Source: Clostridiales bacterium UBA6330 (GTDB lineage: Bacteria; Bacillota; Clostridia; Oscillospirales; CAG-272). From it: a stretch of DNA of 11,109 bases. A program made the translations under genes and the position numbers. This document shows, piece after piece, positions 5,838 through 11,109 of this stretch. Location: NCBI GenBank assembly GCA_002438075.1, contig DJSQ01000030.1, positions 1 through 11,109 on the forward strand, read 5' to 3'. The notes below the pieces were generated by a model. The model made no database searches and was not told the origin of the DNA. It saw nothing but the letters and a program-made list of their open reading frames with translations. Within the stretch, counting starts at the first letter, position 1. The number at the start of each line of letters is the position of its first letter.

Positions 5838-8396
5838 ATGATGCGCGAAAAGCGAATTTCAAAATTCAAACACTTGCCGAAATTTGTAATCGTATCGGTT
5901 TTGATGCTGTTGTTGACAATCGGAATTTTGCCGTTGGGGTTCCGAGCGGAGGCGGCAACCCATAGCCACGAGATATGCAAAGGCTCGGACTGCAAAGAGA
6001 CCTCCCACGGCAAGGTTACATGGACGGCATACAGCAACAACTTCAAATACACAAACAATGTTGCCTATATTTACCTGACTACAGGCGTATCGGCAACGCT
6101 GACGGTTGATAGCGGCAACACCCTCTATCTCTGTCTGAATGGAAAGATATTGACAGGAAATATCGTAGTAAACGGTACACTCCACCTCTGCGACTGTCAA
6201 GGTACAGGTATCGTAAACAGTGGAACCAACGGCGGCAAAAGCGCGGTTTTCGGTGCAAAGGACAGCACGATATATTATTACGGCGGTACATTGCAAGGCG
6301 GCAAGAGCACAAGCGACGATTCTGTTCCGCTTTACACAAGTAGCATCATATACCTTTACGCCATGCCGAAATTTGAAACCCAATGTGCCTACGATATTCG
6401 CGGCTTAAGTGCAGGATTCCTACGCATTCGCGCCACGTTAACGAAGCCGACGGAGCCGGTCCGCGTCAACTTTGGAAGAAATGAAGATACGGTTGACATG
6501 ACCAAACAAACAGCGGTTGCCATTACCTCGGATTGGTATTCTAAGATGGGAAACGCGAATGCGGAGGAGTATTTCAAGCCTCGTAATAGTCGGGCTGCCA
6601 AGATTGAACTTAGTGGTAGCAATCTGGTTCTGCGACGATACCGTGTTACCTTTGTTGACGGCAATTCCGAATCTACCGATTACGCAAAATACAATGGCGG
6701 AACCCTCGCCTCCTTGCCCACGCCTTCACGCACAGGATATACGTTTAAGGGTTGGTTCACAGCCCAAAACGGCGGGACAATGATCACGACCTCTTATCCG
6801 TTTTCGAAAGATACCACCGTGTATGCACAGTGGACTCAAAGTCATCAGAACCACCCGATATGTGCCGGCTCCTCCTGCTCCGATGGCTCCCACGGCAACG
6901 TGGAATGGGCAACGTGGAATGGCGAGGACGATATCACCTATACAAACAATGTTGCTTATGTCTATCTGACAACCGATGCAACGAACGGAAGGCCAATCAC
7001 AGTTAATAATGGTTACACACTTTACCTCTGCCTGAACGGGAAAACCCTCACCGGCTCCGCAGGATACACCATCGAAAACAACGGAACGCTGGTTATCTGC
7101 GACTGCTCCTCGAGGAAAACGGGTAAACTCGTGAACACCGCCAACGGCACCGCCGCCCCCGTTCGTAACAGCTCAACCTTTACGCTTTACAGCGGTACGT
7201 TGGAAAGTACGGGCGGCGAGGATAATCGCTCCAGAGTCCCAAGCGGTCTGTACAATTACAGTGTGGCAACCATCTGCGGGGGTGCGATAACCTCCACAAA
7301 CGGATACGGCATCACGGCTGATTTTTCAAATGTCACCACCATGACAGGCGGCACCGTGACAGGAAAACAGATAGCATTCTATATGGGAGAGGCTGGGACC
7401 TTTACCATGACGGGCGGCACGCTGACAAGCACGAGTTCCCACGGCATCTATACAATAAGTAAATCCGCTGTTATAAGAATCGGCGGCGGTACGATAACGG
7501 CACCGGAATATGGAATATACACCTACAACTCGCACCCACAAATCTATCTTGGCGGTAGCCCAACCATCAAGGGCGGCAGTGCGGAAATCTTCACCGACCA
7601 CAGTACTTCCAATATCTACGCCAACGGCTGGGAGGGGTATGACACTCCGTACAGTGGCGGTGTGCTAAGATTAGCATACTACACCAACTACGGTGACGAA
7701 GATATCGCGTGTGTATATAATGTTTCCGATGACAACGCAGATAAATTCACACACGCAAGCTCTCATTATAGGTTTGTGAGAAAGATATTGGACGGCAAGG
7801 ATTGTCTGATTGCACGATATGTAAACAAACATGAAGTAACCTTTAACCCCTGCGGCGGCGAGGTTGACCCCGAGAAGCAATTCGTATTCAAAGACTCTGC
7901 CTACGGCACACTCCCGACCCCGACACGGGATGGTTACCGCTTTGACGGTTGGTACACCGCAAAAACGAGTGGGACCAAAATAGACAGCACCACAAAAGTA
8001 ACCGCCACAAGCGACCACACGCTTTACGCGCATTGGGTCGCAGAGATCATCAGCGTGGAGATTACATGGGGCGCGATGGAGTTCACCTACTGTGACGGCG
8101 AGTGGAACCCCAACACGCACACCTACGAAAACGGCTACTGGGCGGCAACGGCGGACGGTGACCTTGTAACCGTAAAAAATACAGGCAACGTTGATGTGTC
8201 CGTCACATTCAGCTATAAACAGACCAACACCGCCGTGAGCGCGGCATTCGTGAACGATGGAGATAAGTCAAATATCACCAACCCCGTTGCGCTGCCCGTC
8301 AACGAAACAAAGAAGGTCCGACTGACCCTTACCGGAAAGCCGAGCAACCCGATGACAAAAGAGGTTCTCGGCACGGTTAAAATAACACTTGGGTAA
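5838..8396 (+). CDS. Large secreted adhesin-like protein with two InlB repeats and a C-terminal WGxMEF domain
   Basis: This 852-residue protein begins with a signal peptide (about 1-40, ending near RAEAA). Two related modules follow. Module 1 (about 42-180) and module 2 (about 336-600) each open with HxxC-x4-C-x4-H (His44/Cys47/Cys52/His57; His339/Cys342/Cys347/His352), then VAYxYLTT, LYLCLNGK and a CDC motif. Module 2 continues into short repeats such as TMTGGTVTG, TFTMTGGTLTS and IRIGGGTIT, which suggest a beta-helix. An InlB/Listeria-Bacteroides-type repeat ends each module (268-333 and 665-733, with GYTFKGWFT and GYRFDGWYT). The C-terminal domain (738-852, ITWGAMEFTY to LGTVKITLG) matches the two small secreted proteins downstream. 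I see no LPxTG motif, C-terminal helix or enzymatic motif. AAAGGGGG precedes two adjacent ATGs (5838 and 5841); spacing slightly favours 5841. Adhesion or display is inferred. Confidence 0.92.
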   Translation: MMREKRISKFKHLPKFVIVSVLMLLLTIGILPLGFRAEAATHSHEICKGSDCKETSHGKVTWTAYSNNFKYTNNVAYIYLTTGVSATLTVDSGNTLYLCLNGKILTGNIVVNGTLHLCDCQGTGIVNSGTNGGKSAVFGAKDSTIYYYGGTLQGGKSTSDDSVPLYTSSIIYLYAMPKFETQCAYDIRGLSAGFLRIRATLTKPTEPVRVNFGRNEDTVDMTKQTAVAITSDWYSKMGNANAEEYFKPRNSRAAKIELSGSNLVLRRYRVTFVDGNSESTDYAKYNGGTLASLPTPSRTGYTFKGWFTAQNGGTMITTSYPFSKDTTVYAQWTQSHQNHPICAGSSCSDGSHGNVEWATWNGEDDITYTNNVAYVYLTTDATNGRPITVNNGYTLYLCLNGKTLTGSAGYTIENNGTLVICDCSSRKTGKLVNTANGTAAPVRNSSTFTLYSGTLESTGGEDNRSRVPSGLYNYSVATICGGAITSTNGYGITADFSNVTTMTGGTVTGKQIAFYMGEAGTFTMTGGTLTSTSSHGIYTISKSAVIRIGGGTITAPEYGIYTYNSHPQIYLGGSPTIKGGSAEIFTDHSTSNIYANGWEGYDTPYSGGVLRLAYYTNYGDEDIACVYNVSDDNADKFTHASSHYRFVRKILDGKDCLIARYVNKHEVTFNPCGGEVDPEKQFVFKDSAYGTLPTPTRDGYRFDGWYTAKTSGTKIDSTTKVTATSDHTLYAHWVAEIISVEITWGAMEFTYCDGEWNPNTHTYENGYWAATADGDLVTVKNTGNVDVSVTFSYKQTNTAVSAAFVNDGDKSNITNPVALPVNETKKVRLTLTGKPSNPMTKEVLGTVKITLG

Positions 8397-8417
8397 ATTT
8401 TGGAGGTGAAACACAAC

Positions 8418-8963
8418 ATGACTTACGGTACTACAGTGCAGAAAAAGCAAGTGCTTTTCGTGGTTTTGCTGTTGCTTCTGGTGCTGGCGACCATCATTGC
8501 GGCGGTGGTTGGCATCTGGAACCTTTGGTTCCGCAGGAGTGACACCCTGCTTCCCCCCGACTACGCGCCGAGGGACCCCGAAAAGAACGCCATCCCCATC
8601 GGGGACGACGGCGACAAGAAGCTCGACCAGCCCGAGGGCGGCGGAGCCGTCAGCCTGACCTACGCAAAGGAGGTCAGCATCAGCCTCTCCGAAAAGACCG
8701 CACAGCTACTCTTTGCCAACCCCACCAAGTCCAATCAGGACATGGTGCTCCGCCTCGTGATTGACGATGTGGTGATTTTCCAGACGGGCAGACTCATCCC
8801 CGGCAACAAAATCCATGAGGTGGACCTGCTCAAGGGCATGGAAAAGCGCCTCTCCGCGGGCGGCTACAACGGCAAGTTCGTCGTGCTCTACTACGACCGC
8901 ACCAGCGGCGAATTGGCAATGGTCAACACCGAAATTCCCGTTACCGTAACGGTGACGGACTAA
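8418..8963 (+). CDS. Single-pass membrane protein with extracytoplasmic beta-rich domain (type 1)
   Basis: This 181-residue protein of unknown function has a short basic N-terminus and one strong membrane helix at about 12-37. A proline- and acid-rich linker (42-76, LPPDYAPRDPEKN, QPEGGG) leads to a beta-rich domain (about 78-180) containing LLFANPTKSNQ, LRLVIDD, TGRLIPGNKI, GGYNGKFVVLYY and NTEIPVTVTV. The predicted topology places this domain outside the cell. I have seen closely similar hypothetical proteins beside WGxMEF proteins in gut Clostridia, without a function. GGAGGTG lies 9 nt before ATG 8418; an in-frame TTG at 8400 overlaps this site and is not the start. It follows the adhesin stop by 21 bp, so it is in the same operon. 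A role as membrane anchor or assembly partner of the secreted proteins is a guess. Confidence 0.88.
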   Translation: MTYGTTVQKKQVLFVVLLLLLVLATIIAAVVGIWNLWFRRSDTLLPPDYAPRDPEKNAIPIGDDGDKKLDQPEGGGAVSLTYAKEVSISLSEKTAQLLFANPTKSNQDMVLRLVIDDVVIFQTGRLIPGNKIHEVDLLKGMEKRLSAGGYNGKFVVLYYDRTSGELAMVNTEIPVTVTVTD

Positions 8964-9021
8964 CCCAACGCGTAGAACGCCTGCGGGCGCGATACATAAA
9001 TATTTTTAAGGAGGCTTTTCT

Positions 9022-9546
9022 ATGAAAGCTACGGTAAGATTTCTTGTAACAGCTCTGGTTCTCATGCTCGTTGCGCTCCCCCTGACCGCTTCTGCGGCAA
9101 CCTTAAACGGGACAGGACAAAGCACAATCACCGACGTTCAGGCGAAGTACGCCGAGGGAATGACCACTCCCGACGTTTACAGCCTTGAGGTCTCATGGGG
9201 CGCGATGGAGTTCACCTGCACGCGCACGGGCATGAAGGAATGGTACCCCGCCGAGCATAAGTACGTCGAAAACACCACCTACAACTGGACGGCAAACGGC
9301 AACACCGTTACCGTGAAGAACCACTCCAACCGTGACGTAACGGTCACCTTCTCCTACGAAAAGGCGGCGGGCTATGACAGCATCAACGGCACATTTGATG
9401 TCACCACCAAAACGCTGGAGGCGGGCGAGGTCGGAAACGTGGACGGCGCTGCCGGCGTAACCACCACGCTGACGCTCTCGGGCTCGCTTGCAAGCAACGT
9501 CACGACATCCACAAAGGTCGGCACAGTCAAAATTTCGGTTGAGTAA
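9022..9546 (+). CDS. Small secreted WGxMEF-domain protein 1
   Basis: This 174-residue protein has a signal peptide (about 1-25, ending TASAA). An N-terminal extension (26-52: NGTGQSTITDVQAKYAEG) is followed by one beta-rich domain (53-174) with VYSLEVSWGAMEFT, the Trp at 89, NTVTVKNHSNRDVTVTFSY and the closing KVGTVKISVE. It has a single Cys (66). The same domain forms the C-terminus of the adhesin and the whole of the next gene. There is no anchor motif, so it is presumably released or held at the surface by other proteins. AAGGAGG lies 7 nt before the ATG, a strong site that fits high expression. The fold recalls TasA/camelysin-type surface proteins only in general style (small, secreted, all-beta, conserved VKNHSN). 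No function is known to me. Confidence 0.9.
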   Translation: MKATVRFLVTALVLMLVALPLTASAATLNGTGQSTITDVQAKYAEGMTTPDVYSLEVSWGAMEFTCTRTGMKEWYPAEHKYVENTTYNWTANGNTVTVKNHSNRDVTVTFSYEKAAGYDSINGTFDVTTKTLEAGEVGNVDGAAGVTTTLTLSGSLASNVTTSTKVGTVKISVE

Positions 9547-9591
9547 TCCAAAAAAACAAAAAATAAACAAATTCTGAAAGGAAAAACCATC

Positions 9592-10125
9592 ATGAAAAAA
9601 TTTGCAGTCCTTCTTCTCACCCTCGCGCTGTTCTGCGCACTCGCTATCCCCTCCTTCGCGGCAACCGAAAAAATCGATACCGCAAACGGAAGCAAAACAG
9701 CTGATGTAAAAGGCACCTATGTCGCGGGCAGTACCGCCGCAATTGTCTACAGCGTTGATATCAAGTGGGGTAGCATGGAATTCACCTACACCACGGCTTC
9801 GCAAGGAACATGGAATCCTAAGACGCACCAGTATGACGGTGCAACCACTGCGGGATGGTCCTATGCGGACGGTGCGAACGAAGTTGAGGTCACCAACCAC
9901 TCCAACGCCGATGTGACCGCTATCCTTACCTATACGCCCAATACGGAATACGGCATCGATGGCGAGTTTGATAAATCCCAACTGGATCTTGAGGCAGCTA
10001 CCGTCAACAGCGCATTCAGTGACGCGCCCAAGGGCATCGCAAAGCTCTCTTTGGGCGGCGCGCTCGCCTCCGGCGTTCAGAATGCCGTTATCGGAACCGT
10101 GACCGTTAAACTCGGCAACAACTGA
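9592..10125 (+). CDS. Small secreted WGxMEF-domain protein 2
   Basis: This 177-residue protein is a paralogue of the preceding gene, with the same layout and nearly the same length. The signal peptide (1-24) ends SFAA. The N-terminal extension (25-50) reads DTANGSKTADVKGTYVAG. The domain follows at 51-177 with VYSVDIKWGSMEFTY, WNPKTHQYDG, EVEVTNHSNADVTAILTY and a closing IGTVTVKLG. The WG pair falls at residues 59-60 in both paralogues. Its WNPKTHQY stretch is closer to the adhesin (WNPNTHTY) than to its neighbour (WYPAEHKY). It lacks cysteine in the mature part. AAAGGA is the ribosome binding site. The gene lies 45 bp after the previous stop, in the same operon. It is probably a second subunit of the same surface assembly, which is inference. 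Confidence 0.9.
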   Translation: MKKFAVLLLTLALFCALAIPSFAATEKIDTANGSKTADVKGTYVAGSTAAIVYSVDIKWGSMEFTYTTASQGTWNPKTHQYDGATTAGWSYADGANEVEVTNHSNADVTAILTYTPNTEYGIDGEFDKSQLDLEAATVNSAFSDAPKGIAKLSLGGALASGVQNAVIGTVTVKLGNN

Positions 10126-10136
10126 TTTGAGCCCTT

Positions 10137-10163
10137 GCAGACCGCACACACCGTGCGGTCTGC
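10137..10163 (+). other. Strong intercistronic hairpin without a T-tract
   Basis: GCAGACCGCAC (10137-10147) and GTGCGGTCTGC (10153-10163) form a perfect 11-bp stem with a 5-nt loop. It starts 12 nt after the stop of the second small secreted protein and ends about 35 nt before the next start. No T-run follows, so it is unlikely to be a full terminator. It may protect the upstream mRNA from 3' exonucleases or limit expression of the last gene. Confidence 0.8.
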
Positions 10164-10198
10164 GCAATGTTCGGAACCAACCAACAGGAGAGGAAAAG

Positions 10199-10678
10199 AT
10201 GAAAAAGGTCGTTTGGATATGCGCTGTCGTTTGCGCCGTGACGGTCATCGGAATGATCGTATCCATCATTGTGGCGGGCAAAAAGAACCGCCAGCCCGAA
10301 TTCGTACCGCCCGCGTTTGAAGCATCCGCGCAGGTCGGCACGCCCGAAACGGAGGACCCCAGCTGGACGCAGGTCCATCGGGACGGCATGGGCTTTTCCG
10401 CGCACATCTGCGGCAAAGTGACCGTAAAGAACGGCGCGGCGGATGTCTGGTTTACAAACGACAGCGGCAATGAGGTCTGGCTGAAGCTGCGGATTCTGGA
10501 CGAAAACGACCAAATTCTTGCGGAAACAGGGCTTTTGAAGCCGAATGAGTACCTGAAAACGGTCACCTTCACCACCGCCCCGCAAAGCGGCGCGAAAATC
10601 AAGCTGAAAATCATGGCATACGAGCCCGAAACCTACTACAGTGCAGGCGCAGTCACGCTGAACACCGTGGCGGAGTGA
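10199..10678 (+). CDS. Single-pass membrane protein with extracytoplasmic beta-rich domain (type 2)
   Basis: This 159-residue protein of unknown function has a membrane helix at about 5-27. A linker (28-60, FVPPAFEASAQVGTPE) leads to a beta-rich domain (61-159) with ICGKVTVKNGAADVWFTN, VWLKLRILDENDQILAETG, LLKPNEYLKTV and the closing MAYEPETYYSAGAVTLNT. The middle of this domain resembles the type 1 membrane protein: both have F(A/T)N, a later Asn, LR(L/I)-x-(D/L), then TG-x-L-x-PxN. The overall layout is the same. It is the last gene before the terminator. I chose ATG 10199 because AGGAGAGG lies just upstream and the membrane helix starts there; the frame is open further back, to 10127, through the hairpin. 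A role as anchor or assembly factor is a guess. Confidence 0.88.
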   Translation: MKKVVWICAVVCAVTVIGMIVSIIVAGKKNRQPEFVPPAFEASAQVGTPETEDPSWTQVHRDGMGFSAHICGKVTVKNGAADVWFTNDSGNEVWLKLRILDENDQILAETGLLKPNEYLKTVTFTTAPQSGAKIKLKIMAYEPETYYSAGAVTLNTVAE

Positions 10679-10734
10679 GGCGGTTTTGTATGTGCTGAAT
10701 GGGGATAGTTCGATAGACGGATTAAATTTATCCC

Positions 10735-10780
10735 CCCTCATCAGTCGCTAACGCGACAGCTTCCCCCCGAGGGGAAGCCT
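10735..10780 (+). repeat. Diverged GC-rich palindromic repeat, copy C
   Basis: CCCTCATCAGTCGCTAACGCGAC followed by GCTTCCCC and GGGGAAGC has the same plan as the 49-bp repeat: a CCCTCATC start, a small hairpin (GTCGC/GCGAC) and a large one. The sequence has diverged, and the two stems have changed in a compensated way. It lies 56 bp after the last gene of the adhesin operon. Confidence 0.75.
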
Positions 10781-10785
10781 TTTTT
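10759..10785 (+). terminator. Intrinsic terminator of the adhesin operon
   Basis: GCTTCCCC-CCGA-GGGGAAGC is a perfect 8-bp stem with a 4-nt loop, followed by CC and a run of six T. It lies about 80 bp beyond the last stop codon. It is formed by the second half of repeat copy C, so the repeat itself seems to serve as the terminator. Confidence 0.85.
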
Positions 10786-10868
10786 CTAAAATCCCTTTCG
10801 TGTTTCACAGCAGGGTAAATTCAGCTATAGCGAGAATCGTATTTTTTGATAGTAGCACTCTGTAATGC

Positions 10869-10894
10869 AGGCTTCCCCTCGGGGGAGCCTTTTT
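10869..10894 (+). terminator. Second GC-rich hairpin with T-run, copy D (partial repeat)
   Basis: AGGCTTCCCC-TC-GGGGGAGCCT forms a 10-bp stem including one G-T pair, then TTTT. It resembles the large hairpin of copy C and faces it across an 88-bp AT-rich spacer (10781-10868) in which I see no gene. It could act as a back-up terminator for plus-strand readthrough. Confidence 0.65.
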
Positions 10895-10937
10895 GCAAGA
10901 TTCCTTTCATACTATATAACGGGAGCATCTGTACCCG

Positions 10938-10986
10938 CCCTCATCCGTCGCCTTCGGCGACACCTTCCCCCTCGAAGGGGAAGGCT
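10938..10986 (+). repeat. 49-bp GC-rich palindromic repeat, copy E
   Basis: This copy differs from copy A (2592-2640) by a single base (GGCGACACC against GGCGCCACC). It lies in a gene-free stretch (10679-11109) at the right end and faces a partial inverted copy at the window edge. The 109 bp between them is AT-rich and holds no gene I can support. Confidence 0.9.
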
Positions 10987-11095
10987 ATGGTGCGTAACTC
11001 CCTTATTTGAATTTGCTATTTTTGCTTTTGGAAGAATATCTTTTGAAAAATATAAAGTTTGAAGCACTCTTTATATAGCTTGCAGAATCAACGGA

Positions 11096-11109
11096 AGCCT
11101 TCCCCTTCG
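11096..11109 (-). repeat. Start of an inverted 49-bp repeat, copy F, cut by the window edge
   Basis: AGCCTTCCCCTTCG matches the first 14 bases of copy B exactly and in the same orientation. With copy E it would form another facing pair of about 207 bp. Only its edge is visible. Confidence 0.7.

Noticed and set aside
9193..10614. 473-codon minus-strand open frame crossing three plus-strand genes
   Set aside because: It covers two signal-peptide proteins, a membrane protein and their ribosome binding sites. It has no domain resemblance and no start context.
10735..11109. Regularly recurring GC-rich repeats considered as a CRISPR array
   Set aside because: The copies alternate in orientation, are palindromic, have long unequal spacers, and no cas gene is present.

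Overview
The window looks like a chromosomal segment of a gut-type Firmicute, most likely class Clostridia near Oscillospiraceae/Ruminococcaceae. This rests on strong AGGAGG-type ribosome binding sites, moderately high GC coding DNA, a cobalamin riboswitch ahead of a transcobalamin-like surface protein, InlB-type repeats, and short GC-rich palindromic repeats of a kind I associate with that group. The lineage is inferred from sequence style; there is no rRNA or other marker gene.

Left part (1-2490, minus strand): a large secreted protein runs off the left edge. It has a signal peptide, GLUG repeats, and an alpha/alpha-toroid domain of the prenyltransferase/squalene-cyclase/intrinsic-factor type. 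It is preceded by a well-formed promoter, a cobalamin (B12) riboswitch aptamer and a riboswitch-type terminator. Together these suggest a B12-repressed, cell-surface corrinoid-binding protein. Region 2488-2847 has no gene. It holds a pair of 49-bp inverted repeats around an AT-rich spacer.

Middle (2848-5670, minus strand): a two-component operon encodes an OmpR/PhoB-type response regulator and a 695-residue histidine kinase with a large extracytoplasmic sensor and seven clustered membrane helices. A good sigma-A promoter precedes it.

Right part (5690-10785, plus strand): a divergent five-gene operon encodes an 852-residue secreted adhesin-like protein, a membrane-anchored small protein, two small secreted proteins, and a second membrane-anchored small protein, followed by a terminator. 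The adhesin's C-terminal domain is the same domain that makes up the two small secreted proteins; I call it the WGxMEF domain after its motif. The two membrane proteins share a layout of one N-terminal helix, a linker and a beta-rich domain. A 10-bp-period direct repeat sits between the divergent promoters and is a natural binding site for the response regulator.

The simplest reading is a two-component-controlled cell-surface assembly of two repeating subunits, a terminal adhesin carrying one subunit domain, and two membrane partners, with no sortase or LPxTG motif in sight. This is a hypothesis. I recognise the protein types as recurrent hypothetical proteins of gut Clostridia but know of no described function. 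The right end (10679-11109) has no gene and carries more copies of the GC-rich palindromic repeats.
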